IMG/VR virus record: IMGVR_UViG_3300032322_002946
Coordinates: 1 to 63,048 of that record
Length of the DNA stretch: 63,048 bases
Reading direction: 5' to 3' (one strand)
From: a virus
Each line of letters begins with the position of its first letter. Position 1 is the stretch's first letter. The notes beneath the pieces are model-generated. The model searched no databases. It was given only the letters and a program-made list of their open reading frames with translations, and was not told the DNA's origin. This document shows, piece after piece, positions 51,012 through 59,390 of the stretch. Position numbers and translations under genes: made by a program.

Positions 51012-52562
51012 TTAAATAACTCTAAAATATCTAGGAGTTGAGAACATATCGGTTTCAATTGAAAGTGCGAACCTCATAATTTTAGTAATTAGTCTATCAC
51101 ATTCTTCAGAATCAATGGTGTGTAATTGTAAAAGAGCTAAAACAACTTGCATAGATTGAATTCTTGATATCAACTTGTTTTTACTATCACTAATATCTTT
51201 TGCTCTATTAAATGGTACAACAACAGTTATTTCACTTCTAATCGAAGCACTTGATTGTTGCATTATTTCTACTTTAAGTAACTTCACTGTTTTCCTTAAA
51301 TCTTCTAAGTCATATGATTCTAATTCTTTATAAGATTGTAGTTCTGTTAATCCTTCATATTGATTAATCAGTCTCTTTAAGGAAGTGAATGAAATTTTAC
51401 CATGTCTTGATTTTGAACCTTCGACCTCAGCATCTATATTATTTCTTTTACTGGTATCAGATGAATCAATAGTTATTTTTCTATCTTTGACATCGACATC
51501 CTTATTCTTTCGATGTTTCCAGAATGACCTGGTAAAAATCTGAGACCCTATACCTCTCATATCCTCTCCTACCACAAAGTATTTTAAGTAAAAGTCTGGT
51601 AAGGATTTATCAATTTCTTTGTTAATGATTATTTTATAATCTTTTTTGTAACCAATTTTTTTAAGAGAAATACTTACTAATTTCTTATCATCAAATACAC
51701 TATCTAAATATTTTACTAATTCATCAATAGTTTTACAATTGTTAATTTCACTTAGTATGGCATTTTGATGTTGTACTGATATTAAATAAGCATCAGATGG
51801 TAGAAATTTATGAAAGTCAATATCACTAAACCCACCTAACTTCGATAGTTCTTTATATTTGTTTTTAATTCTAACAAAAGGTGAGTCCATCTCCTTATAT
51901 GATGTGTGGTAAATTCTATATTGTTTACTTCTATCTAAATAATTATAAAGACTAGAATACATTCTATTGGGTATTCTATAAAATGTAGATAACCAGTCTG
52001 GAGAATCAGCAAATAGGTCAAACAACTCTTCATTAATTTCTTGTTTATTATTTACAAAAATTAAATTTTTAGCGTCATCTAAATATTTTTTAAAGTTTCT
52101 TCTTACGTTTTCTATATTTAGTGCTTCAGATGGATTTAATTGTTTTATGGCTAAGAATAAACACTGAAGTGTCTCAAACTCATTTAATAATCTACCAGGA
52201 CCAGAAGAACCAAAATCAGTAGTTTTTTTGAATTGATTTAGTCTAAATTCAGTTCCATCTTTTTCTTTGAAAACGTTTTTATATCTTGTCCCTTGTGTAA
52301 AATAATCTTTGGCTTTATCAACGTCATACTTACCATCGGTTGTTATTTTATCATCTACAACTTCCCCTGGTTCAGACCAACCAGTTTCATCTTTCATTTT
52401 ATCAACTACAACAGGTCTATTATTGTTAAGAGTGATTTCACTCTTTGATTTAAGTTTATTGACTAAAATATCACCTCTTTTCTGACCTGCTCTATCTTTA
52501 GATAGTTCTGCAAGATTCAATTCAGCCTCTTCTAAAAAAACTCTATATCTGTGTAATTTCAT
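51012..52562 (-). CDS. Putative PD-(D/E)xK-like nuclease with capsid-targeting-like N-terminus
   Basis: This 516-residue protein starts MKLHRYRVFLEEAE with an exact L-E-E site. DFGSSGPGRLLNEFE (117-131) then PSDAYL (Asp257) and LVSISLKKIG (297-303) have the spacing of a PD-(D/E)xK nuclease core (Asp, then S/E-x-K). Rest is helical. If real, an injected nuclease could cut host DNA early in infection. No family recognised with confidence. It follows a TTTAATATATA box with 6 bases to the ATG. Confidence 0.55.
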   Translation of the reverse strand: MKLHRYRVFLEEAELNLAELSKDRAGQKRGDILVNKLKSKSEITLNNNRPVVVDKMKDETGWSEPGEVVDDKITTDGKYDVDKAKDYFTQGTRYKNVFKEKDGTEFRLNQFKKTTDFGSSGPGRLLNEFETLQCLFLAIKQLNPSEALNIENVRRNFKKYLDDAKNLIFVNNKQEINEELFDLFADSPDWLSTFYRIPNRMYSSLYNYLDRSKQYRIYHTSYKEMDSPFVRIKNKYKELSKLGGFSDIDFHKFLPSDAYLISVQHQNAILSEINNCKTIDELVKYLDSVFDDKKLVSISLKKIGYKKDYKIIINKEIDKSLPDFYLKYFVVGEDMRGIGSQIFTRSFWKHRKNKDVDVKDRKITIDSSDTSKRNNIDAEVEGSKSRHGKISFTSLKRLINQYEGLTELQSYKELESYDLEDLRKTVKLLKVEIMQQSSASIRSEITVVVPFNRAKDISDSKNKLISRIQSMQVVLALLQLHTIDSEECDRLITKIMRFALSIETDMFSTPRYFRVI

Positions 52563-52568
52563 ACAGAG

Positions 52569-52579
52569 TATATATTAAA
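52569..52579 (-). promoter_or_regulatory. Late-type TTTAATATATA box
   Basis: Minus-strand TTTAATATATA ends 6 bases before the ATG at 52562. Confidence 0.6.
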
Positions 52580-52587
52580 TCCGTTTG

Positions 52588-53118
52588 TTATATAATTTGA
52601 TTCAATTTGATTTGACGATAAAGTGTCTCAAATTCATTTCTGATTATAGAATCATAATCATAGTAATCTTTTTTTGAATAGTAGTCCCAATGTTTTCTTA
52701 GAACTCTTTTCTTTTGTTTGTCTAAGATAGGTTTTAATTTATGAAAACAATTCCTATCTCCAATCCAATCTGTCATATTTTTGATTAAATCAAAATCTAT
52801 TTTTTGAAAACCCAAAAAGAAGTTCTTATTGGCATACGAAAACAAATAATGTGAGATAACTAAATCTTCATAGTCTTCTTCAAATACACCAGATGGATTC
52901 GATAACTCTGGAATAGTAAAATAGAATTTAAGTTGCTTACTAATTAGGAAACTTACTAATTTAATGACAGGTTTTGGTAATCTATTATCTAAGAATACAT
53001 AAACAATATCATTATCAATAAAACAAATCGGTATTTTTTGATACTTTTTCCAATAAAGAAAATTATCATCAAATATCCAATTATCAGAATTGTTTGGTAT
53101 TAACTCAGATAATATCAT
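52588..53118 (-). CDS. Hypothetical protein
   Basis: This 176-residue protein has a WIFDDNFLYWKKYQKIPICF start, strand-rich first half (IVYVFLDNRLPKPVIKLVSF) and a basic helical C-terminus (KKRVLRKHWDYYSKKDYYDY). Nothing more could be identified. It overlaps the 53105 gene by 14 bases. Confidence 0.55.
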   Translation of the reverse strand: MILSELIPNNSDNWIFDDNFLYWKKYQKIPICFIDNDIVYVFLDNRLPKPVIKLVSFLISKQLKFYFTIPELSNPSGVFEEDYEDLVISHYLFSYANKNFFLGFQKIDFDLIKNMTDWIGDRNCFHKLKPILDKQKKRVLRKHWDYYSKKDYYDYDSIIRNEFETLYRQIKLNQII

Positions 53119-53428
53119 ATTCTTTTAATATTTTTATAAAAGTTTTCTTACTATGTTCTCTTGTTCTTTTTTTAGTCCCGTTTCTATAATATTCTTTACT
53201 CTTATTGGGTGAATATTTAACTTTATTCTTTGTATCGCAATTTGTAGTGGATAAAGTCTTTGCTTTAAACTCAGTACTAGTCTTAATAAAGTCTTTAAGA
53301 AGTGGATTGGTAAGTCTCCTATCATTTGCATCATAGAATCCCCAGTAATATCTTTTTACACTGAGTTTTATTCTACGAATGGTGTGAACATCTTTTATAT
53401 GTCTGCGCCAGGCACGATTTCTTGACAT
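53105..53428 (-). CDS. Small basic protein
   Basis: This 107-residue protein is strongly basic from end to end (MSRNRAWRRHIKDVHTIRRI and NGTKKRTREHSKKTFIKI). It probably binds nucleic acid. No fold recognised. It lies 17 bases downstream of the 53446 gene, in a run of small minus-strand genes that follow the topoisomerase large subunit. Confidence 0.6.
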   Translation of the reverse strand: MSRNRAWRRHIKDVHTIRRIKLSVKRYYWGFYDANDRRLTNPLLKDFIKTSTEFKAKTLSTTNCDTKNKVKYSPNKSKEYYRNGTKKRTREHSKKTFIKILKEYDII

Positions 53429-53445
53429 AAGGACAAATATAAAAA

Positions 53446-53634
53446 CTATTTTAGAATTTCTTCAATTTTTTTCTCTCTATCTAATTGGAATGTATCAATT
53501 TGAAACATTGGACATTCATCAATTCTCGAAGGTCCTAAGTATTTACCCCATACTGATTTTCCTTCATATTTATAAGCATTACTATCAGGAGTATTTGTAT
53601 GTGGATGAAAATTTAAATCAGTTACAATTTTCAT
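53446..53634 (-). CDS. Small protein with shared C-terminal tail
   Basis: This 62-residue protein starts MKIVTDLNFHPHTN and ends LDREKKIEEILK. The tail is like those at 50698 and 53699, and the start resembles the 23-residue gene just upstream (MKFVIKSSHHHHKD). Its start overlaps the stop of that gene by ATGA. Function unknown. Confidence 0.6.
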   Translation of the reverse strand: MKIVTDLNFHPHTNTPDSNAYKYEGKSVWGKYLGPSRIDECPMFQIDTFQLDREKKIEEILK

Positions 53635-53702
53635 TTTGAAAAATCTAATTCAATTAACTGGTCTTTATGGTGGTGATGACTTGATTTTATTACAAATTTC
53701 AT
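53631..53702 (-). CDS. Tiny 23-residue protein with four His
   Basis: The frame MKFVIKSSHHHHKDQLIELD plus FSK fits exactly between two genes, with ATGA overlap at both ends (stop of the 53699 gene with this start, and this stop with the next ATG). That fit, in a run of translationally coupled small genes, makes it credible. The His run could bind a metal. It is too short for most gene finders. Confidence 0.6.
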   Translation of the reverse strand: MKFVIKSSHHHHKDQLIELDFSK

Positions 53703-53914
53703 TTTAGTAATTCTTCTAATTTTTCATTTCTAATTTCATCTAAAAATATGAGTTCCGAAATATCAACTGATGTTGTAGAACCATCATCAGTTATGATAAA
53801 ATAAATATTCTTATCAAATTGATCTTGTCCTTTTATTTGATAAAATTTACCCGGAGTCAGATAAGGTGGATAGACGGGATATGTCTGTGGGTCTAAGATG
53901 ATTTTTGCTTTCAT
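53699..53914 (-). CDS. Small protein with shared C-terminal tail
   Basis: The 71-residue protein begins MKAKIILDPQTYPVYPPYLT and ends DEIRNEKLEELLK, close to the tails of the 53446 and 50698 proteins. The body is a beta-rich segment (GKFYQIKGQDQFDKNIYFII). It ends in ATGA with the 23-residue gene. Probably a small duplicated family of unknown role. Confidence 0.6.
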   Translation of the reverse strand: MKAKIILDPQTYPVYPPYLTPGKFYQIKGQDQFDKNIYFIITDDGSTTSVDISELIFLDEIRNEKLEELLK

Positions 53915-53935
53915 AAAATTATTATTTGTGTATAG

Positions 53936-55780
53936 TTATTTTAACAATTCTGTTTTTCTTAAATCTGAATTTTTTCCAAACCAAATATCTAAGGAGTTAG
54001 ATGATACATCATCTTTAGTAATCAAAGTAAGTTTAGGACTATTAATAATATCTTGATATTCATCATCAACAAGAGCCGCTAAACCTTTTTTATATTTAAT
54101 CTCCCATTGCTTTAAGTCTGTCTTAGATTCCCATTGGTTGTATTCGTCTTGTGAATAAAAAAGTACCTTCTTCTTTGTTTTAGTTCTTGGAATAGCAACT
54201 ACAATTGGTGTCTCTACTTTGTATATCATCCTTCTATCAAACACATCTGGCCAATATTTGTAAAAGAAATTTATTAAAAGACCAGCAATTGAATTTCCAT
54301 CAACGTCAGCATCAACATAGAAAAGTATTCTACCATATCTTAAATCTTTTACATCTATTTTTTGTCCTAGTTTTAGACCAATAGAAGCCATAAGATTTAC
54401 AACCTCAGTGTTCTGAACTAATTTTTGATTAGTCATCTCAGAGACATTTACAAATTTACCTTTCAAGGCGAAAGCACCCATTGTTTGTGGATCTCTGTAT
54501 TTTCTAAAAGCTGAAATTGCAGAGTCTCCCTCAAAAAGACCAATCGAATATTTCCATCTCTCCTTACCTTTAGCATCAATTAACTTTTCAACTTTAATCT
54601 TATCAAGTTTTTTATTAAGTTCTCTTTGTAGTTTAGAGTCTTCAGCTGTTTTCTTTTGTTGGATCCAGTCTAAAATTGAATTGACGATCTCAGACTTAAG
54701 TATTTGACCAATAAGTTTTTGTGATACCTCAAATGTTGAACCAAAATCTTTAATCTCTGTTATCAGTTTTTCTTTAGTTTGTGATGAGAAACTAGGATTT
54801 ATAACCGTTGCATCTAAAAATAAAAACATGTGATTCTTCAACTCTGATGGTTTCACGTCAACTTTGTGTTTCTTCATAAAGAACTCTCTCATTGAAGAAA
54901 TGATTTGACCCATAACATAATCGACGTGTGTCCCACCATCATATGTGTCTGTGGTATTAGCAAAACTGACTTGTTGAAATCCGTTTTCAGAAAGAGCAAC
55001 TCCTATTGACCAGGTTTTATTCTTATTTGATTCATAGAAATAATCTTTAGTATAGAATTTTATGTAATCTTCGAATGAGTTGAAATTTATTTTAGTCCCA
55101 TTGAATGTGAATTTTATTTCTGGATTTGTTCCGGCAAGATCATAAACTCGTTTTTCAATCATTTTGAAGTGATCGTCATCTATTTTATCTATACCAAATT
55201 GTGATAAATCCGGTTTATACTTTATCTCTGTATGATTTAATTTTGATTTTTTAACAACTGGATTACTTCTATCTCTCATATTATTTGAGAAAGTCTGTAT
55301 GAAGTGATTTTTACCATCACAAGTTGAAATGGTGAATTCTGTTGAAAAAACATTGGTTAATTTAGCACCTAATCCATTTAACCCAGCAACTGTTCTTTCA
55401 TCACTATCATCATAGTTACTACCGGACATTAAATTACCAAAGATAACTTCTGGAACATATTGATCGTGCTCTTTATGAATCACCACTGGAATCCCTCCGT
55501 TATCCTTTACTGAGATTATATTATTATCAACATCCACTGAAATATCAATCTTATTTAGATTTTTATTTCTTTTATGTTCATCAACTGAATTTGTAACTAC
55601 TTCATCAAATATTTTAACAAATGATGGTATGAATGTGATTTCTCTTTGAACAACTTGTTCATTTTCTACTACATTTTTGATAGATGTGTTCGGTTTATTA
55701 GACCCTACATATGTTTGTGGTCTTAAAAGTATATGTGTTATTTGGTCTAAAACTTTATATTTATCTTCAATTTTTTTCAC
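53936..55780 (-). CDS. 39: Topoisomerase II large subunit (gp39-like, GyrB-type)
   Basis: This 614-residue protein has a GHKL ATPase (DEVVTNSVDE, VKDNGGIPV, GLNGLGAKLTNVFS) and a Toprim domain (FEGDSAISAFR, YVDADVDGNSIAG) in one chain, unlike T4, where gp39 and gp60 split these. It starts with GTG. It should join with the gp52-like subunit at 59391 to relax or decatenate DNA. Its 5' end overlaps a gene fragment (see next). Confidence 0.92.
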   Translation of the reverse strand: MKKIEDKYKVLDQITHILLRPQTYVGSNKPNTSIKNVVENEQVVQREITFIPSFVKIFDEVVTNSVDEHKRNKNLNKIDISVDVDNNIISVKDNGGIPVVIHKEHDQYVPEVIFGNLMSGSNYDDSDERTVAGLNGLGAKLTNVFSTEFTISTCDGKNHFIQTFSNNMRDRSNPVVKKSKLNHTEIKYKPDLSQFGIDKIDDDHFKMIEKRVYDLAGTNPEIKFTFNGTKINFNSFEDYIKFYTKDYFYESNKNKTWSIGVALSENGFQQVSFANTTDTYDGGTHVDYVMGQIISSMREFFMKKHKVDVKPSELKNHMFLFLDATVINPSFSSQTKEKLITEIKDFGSTFEVSQKLIGQILKSEIVNSILDWIQQKKTAEDSKLQRELNKKLDKIKVEKLIDAKGKERWKYSIGLFEGDSAISAFRKYRDPQTMGAFALKGKFVNVSEMTNQKLVQNTEVVNLMASIGLKLGQKIDVKDLRYGRILFYVDADVDGNSIAGLLINFFYKYWPDVFDRRMIYKVETPIVVAIPRTKTKKKVLFYSQDEYNQWESKTDLKQWEIKYKKGLAALVDDEYQDIINSPKLTLITKDDVSSNSLDIWFGKNSDLRKTELLK

Positions 55781-55912
55781 TATTTGAAATTTCTTTTTTA
55801 ATTAATTCTATTAATTCACACTGTTTTGTTTTAATATCCTCATCACTATATACAAAAAAATACTTATACCCATTACTTTCTGCTAAATCTTTTTTAAGAT
55901 TATCTAGTAATT
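55769..55912 (-). pseudogene. C-terminal fragment of a homing-endonuclease-like gene
   Basis: A minus-strand frame ending at 55769 codes NGYKYFFVYSDEDIKTKQ and CELIELIKKEISNSEK but has no start codon after two in-frame stops. The text is like the C-terminus of phage very-short-patch-repair-like endonucleases (N-G-Y-x-x-x-x-x-x-S-D, then a C-terminal helix). It overlaps the GTG start of the topoisomerase gene by 12 bases. It seems to be the tail of a decayed gene. Confidence 0.45.
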
Positions 55913-55941
55913 ATCATGATAAATGGTAGTCATATCTTTTT

Positions 55942-56025
55942 TTATAAAAAGACGACCTGCCCTTGAGTTACTACATAGTCTGGAGCAAATCCTAGTTTTT
56001 CTTTTAGTTTTTTAAATAGTTTCAT
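55942..56025 (-). CDS. Tiny basic protein ending in VVTQGQ motif
   Basis: A 27-codon frame, MKLFKKLKEKLGFAPDYVVT plus QGQVVFL, starts at 56025. Its end recurs 60 bases upstream as LVVTQGQAF (56057-56083), without a start, so the segment was duplicated. The rest of 55781-56114 holds only the endonuclease fragment and AT-rich sequence. It is uncertain whether it is translated. Confidence 0.35.
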   Translation of the reverse strand: MKLFKKLKEKLGFAPDYVVTQGQVVFL

Positions 56026-56114
56026 AAGTATAATTCTTTTTTGTATTTATTAAAAAGCTTGTCCTTGAGTCACTACAAGAAGGATTTTAAAATTAAAAAA
56101 TAAATATATATTAT

Positions 56115-56969
56115 ATGAAATATGTTAAAACTTTTGAGAGCTTTAATTTAAATGAAACATTAGATATGTTTACTTTACCAGTAGATCCTACACCTGGCTC
56201 AGAAGATGTTTTATCTGATATAAGTCAATGGGTTTCTGAGACTGGTGAGTTTATTTGGAATAAAATTAATGAATTTATAGATTGGTGTAAGAAGATACTA
56301 AATAAAGAAAACTTAAAAGAATACTTTTCTAAATTATTTGAAGCAATTGGTGAGTTATCTAAGATTCAATTAAACAGAGCATCAAATTTATTCTTTAGTA
56401 AAGACTATCACGATGTTGAATGGAATGATATTAATTTAAATAATGTTAAAAATCTTTATTCAAAAATAAGTAATAGTGTAAAGGAGTTTACAACTGATAA
56501 GAGTTGGAGTTTCAAAGATGATGAAAACAAGTTACAATCTAAAGAAGGTTTAGATGATAAAAGTCTTCAATTGAAAAAAGTGATTAATCAAATAATTGGG
56601 TTTTTAGGTAAGTCAGCAATATCAGTAATAATATCTAAAATAGTTTCAGCTTCTTTAATTGCGTTAGGTGTTACTACTGCTCCAATAGTTTCTACAATTA
56701 CATCAATATTAATTCTTATATTATTTATTTGGGCTTCTAAGAAAAAGGTTAGTCTTGAAGTTAAGGTAATGAAAGATGTTAGAGATGTTCCTGGTTATCA
56801 ACCAAAAGGATTAATTGGTAGAATAACTGGATGGAGTGAATTTGCTGAAAAGAAAGTAAAAGAGTATCAAGACTTTACTCAGGGTGATTCACCATTTCAA
56901 AAGTTATATAGACAAAAGTTAAAAGAACAAAGTGAGAAAATTAAATCAGAACAACTTTCATTTTCTTAA
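56115..56969 (+). CDS. Membrane protein with capsid-targeting-like N-terminus
   Basis: This 284-residue protein starts MKYVKTFESFNLNETL with an exact L-N-E site at 12-14. Residues about 160-215 form at least one long hydrophobic stretch (AISVIISKIVSASLIALGVT and STITSILILILFIWASKK), and the C-terminus is basic. It should insert in a membrane. Being followed by a second leader-bearing membrane protein, it may be injected to act at the host envelope. Confidence 0.7.
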   Translation: MKYVKTFESFNLNETLDMFTLPVDPTPGSEDVLSDISQWVSETGEFIWNKINEFIDWCKKILNKENLKEYFSKLFEAIGELSKIQLNRASNLFFSKDYHDVEWNDINLNNVKNLYSKISNSVKEFTTDKSWSFKDDENKLQSKEGLDDKSLQLKKVINQIIGFLGKSAISVIISKIVSASLIALGVTTAPIVSTITSILILILFIWASKKKVSLEVKVMKDVRDVPGYQPKGLIGRITGWSEFAEKKVKEYQDFTQGDSPFQKLYRQKLKEQSEKIKSEQLSFS

Positions 56970-57026
56970 AAAATAAGTTAAAAAATAATATATAATTAAA
57001 ATACAAAAAATATAATACGAATAAAC

Positions 57027-58070
57027 ATGAAGAAGATTGTTAAAAACTTTACTGGATTCTCTAAACTTTATGAAAACGAGAATCAAGATGAACTAATCAA
57101 GAAAGGTCGTGAAGCTTTAGAACAAGCTGAAGATGACGCTAAAAAAATCACATCTGAAGATACAGGAATTGTAGATAAATTAAAAGATGCTGCTAAAAAT
57201 AATAATAATAATACACTTTCTAAAGAAGTTAAAGAATCAGTTTCAAACCCTTCTTTATCAACAGTTAAAGGATTAACTAATTTAGTATTGAAGTTAAAAG
57301 ACCATGTGATTCCAAAATTACCAGTTTTAAAAGGTAGTTATCCTGAAGGATGGAAACTTAGTTCAGGAGATAATTTTTTACCTGATTCTACTTATAAAGC
57401 TTATGATATGAGGGTACATGATAGTTGGGGAACTGGTGAGACTTATCTTAGTTACAAAGATGAAAAAGGTAATAGAATTGGTTTTTATGTTAGACCAACA
57501 ACTGAAGAAATAAATCATGCTAGAGGAATATTTGTAGAAGCTTGTGAAAGAACAAAGTGGATTTCTTTTTTAAGAACAACTGGTGTTGTTTCTGGTGTCG
57601 TTCTTGCTGCTGCGGGTGTTGCTGTTATCTTATATGGTATCTATTCTAAATATCAAGCTTTTGATGAGTGGAAACAATCTTTCTATGATAAAGGTCAAGA
57701 TTATCCTAAAACAATTACCAGTGACCCCTTTGATTTTGGTAGATCAGATGGTGGTAAAATAAATAGCTATGGGTACGAGGGTGGTCATACTTATTACAAC
57801 CGTCCTGATTTTAGTGAAAACCCTATGACAGGATATGGTGTACTTGGTGGAGAACTTAGTAAAGATGTACTTGCTGGAGCTGGTGGTATCTTAGGTGGTG
57901 TTTTATTAAGTTTAGGCTCTTCTAAGATTGATAGTGATAAAGAAATTATGAATCAAATAGCATCAATTGCTGGTTTATTAAAAGCATCACTTGAGCCACT
58001 TGGAATGAATGTTTCTGACTTAAAAACTGCTGGTGATATTACTGCTGTTTTAACTACTAATCAAAATTAA
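57027..58070 (+). CDS. Membrane protein with capsid-targeting-like N-terminus
   Basis: This 347-residue protein starts MKKIVKNFTGFSKLYENENQ with an exact L-Y-E site at 14-16, longer than usual. Hydrophobic segments lie at about 190-215 (GVVSGVVLAAAGVAVILYGI) and 276-300 (LAGAGGILGGVLLSLGSS). The middle (YEGGHTYYNRPDFSENPMTG) is aromatic-rich. It is paired with the preceding gene, and a hairpin terminator follows. Export or pore-like roles are speculation. Confidence 0.7.
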   Translation: MKKIVKNFTGFSKLYENENQDELIKKGREALEQAEDDAKKITSEDTGIVDKLKDAAKNNNNNTLSKEVKESVSNPSLSTVKGLTNLVLKLKDHVIPKLPVLKGSYPEGWKLSSGDNFLPDSTYKAYDMRVHDSWGTGETYLSYKDEKGNRIGFYVRPTTEEINHARGIFVEACERTKWISFLRTTGVVSGVVLAAAGVAVILYGIYSKYQAFDEWKQSFYDKGQDYPKTITSDPFDFGRSDGGKINSYGYEGGHTYYNRPDFSENPMTGYGVLGGELSKDVLAGAGGILGGVLLSLGSSKIDSDKEIMNQIASIAGLLKASLEPLGMNVSDLKTAGDITAVLTTNQN

Positions 58071-58090
58071 TAATCTAAAAATATAAAATT

Positions 58091-58123
58091 AAAAAGGACA
58101 GAGTTTTACTTTGTCCTTTTTTT
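58091..58123 (+). terminator. Rho-independent terminator
   Basis: AAAAAGGACA, loop, TTGTCCTTTT with a following T-run ends the 57027 gene. Confidence 0.8.
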
Positions 58124-58271
58124 GTTTATTAACATTTTTTATAATTTACTAATAATTTAATTTATTAATTTTGTTAAAATTATTAGATATGACACTTATA
58201 ACAATTCAACCTAAAGAGAGAGTAACCAATAATTGCTACTATTGGAAAAAACGGAGCTAATGCCATAGGAA

Positions 58272-58535
58272 TTATTCTGTGTATGGCTTTAATAACTCCA
58301 ATTTTAATATCTGTTCTTCTTTTAGAGTCTCTCGTCGTGAAAAATCGCATTCAACAAAAGTAAAATTACGACCATTTTCTTCTAAATACTTTGCTAAATT
58401 ACCTCTGTGTGCGTGATATAAGTGTTTTTTTATTTCTTCTTCGTCTTCGACACCTAATCTTCTTAATTCAGCTATAATATTATCATCAAATTTTTCCAAA
58501 ATTAGAAAACTATCATATTTTTTCAACTTCTTCAT
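58272..58535 (-). CDS. Small protein with capsid-targeting-like N-terminus
   Basis: This 87-residue protein starts MKKLKKYDSFLILEKFD with an I-L-E site at 12-14. The body has a helix-rich N-terminal half (IIAELRRLGVEDEEEIKKHL) and a strand pair (RNFTFVECDF). I do not recognise a family. It stands alone, followed by an unexplained 200-base gap to 58071 holding a hairpin at the end of the previous unit. Confidence 0.6.
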   Translation of the reverse strand: MKKLKKYDSFLILEKFDDNIIAELRRLGVEDEEEIKKHLYHAHRGNLAKYLEENGRNFTFVECDFSRRETLKEEQILKLELLKPYTE

Positions 58536-58628
58536 AATTTAATATAAACTTAACAAAGGCATCTATAAAAAACCTATCACAAATTTAGAAATCAGTACTT
58601 GTGATAAACAACAATTTATAAATAAGAT

Positions 58629-59363
58629 ATGAAGGTTAAAACATTATTTATATCCGATATACATTTAGGAACTAGTAAATGCCAAGCAGATAAATTACTA
58701 AACATTTTCAAATCGTATGAGTTTGAAAGACTTGTGATTGTTGGTGATTTTATTGATTTGACTTCGTTGAAGAGAAAGTTTTATTGGAAACCGGAACATT
58801 CTACAGTAATACAAAAGGTTCTGAGATTTTCAAGAAAAAATGTAGAAGTAGTTTATGTCTTAGGTAACCACGACTATTATTTAAGGGGATTGATTGAAGA
58901 AGAAAATATAAACTTAGGAAACATCTTAATCTGTGATGAATATTTTCATACAACAATATCAGGTGAAAAAATTTACATATGTCACGGAGATCAATTTGAT
59001 GGATTTATTAGATTACATCCATTTATTTATCTTTTAGGTGACTGGGCATATGAAATGAGTTTCAAGATAAACAAATGGTATAATAAATTAAGAAGAATTT
59101 TTGGACTAGAATATTGGTCACTTTCCCAATACCTAAAGTCAAAAGTTAAAAATGCCATTTCATTTATAAATGACTTTAAAATTCTATCAATTAAAAAAGT
59201 AGAAGAAATGAATTGTGATTCAATTATGATTGGTCACATTCACACTCCAGCGATAGAAAAGATTGGTAAATTTACTTATTACAACACTGGAGACTTTTGT
59301 GAAACTTGTTCTTTTCTATATGAGGACTTTAAGGGCAGCATTAACTTAGTAATTGTTGAATAA
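58629..59363 (+). CDS. Metallophosphoesterase (LpxH-like)
   Basis: This 244-residue protein has the calcineurin-type metal motifs in order: LFISDIHLG, VIVGDFIDL, VLGNHDYY, ICHGDQFDG and MIGHIHTPAI. The overall size and the W-rich middle fit LpxH/UDP-diacylglucosamine hydrolase-like proteins, but many relatives act on other phosphodiesters. It precedes the topoisomerase subunit by 27 bases on the same strand. Confidence 0.85.
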   Translation: MKVKTLFISDIHLGTSKCQADKLLNIFKSYEFERLVIVGDFIDLTSLKRKFYWKPEHSTVIQKVLRFSRKNVEVVYVLGNHDYYLRGLIEEENINLGNILICDEYFHTTISGEKIYICHGDQFDGFIRLHPFIYLLGDWAYEMSFKINKWYNKLRRIFGLEYWSLSQYLKSKVKNAISFINDFKILSIKKVEEMNCDSIMIGHIHTPAIEKIGKFTYYNTGDFCETCSFLYEDFKGSINLVIVE

Positions 59364-59390
59364 AAACAAAGTTTGTCTTTTCTCATATAT

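Noticed and set aside
55711-55929. Plus-strand frame over the topoisomerase start
   Set aside because: It is antisense to the GTG start of the topoisomerase gene and to the endonuclease fragment, and low-complexity.
58189-58260. 23-codon frame beginning MTLITIQPKERV
   Set aside because: It has no clear box at a fitting distance, no coupling with neighbours and no recognisable motif.
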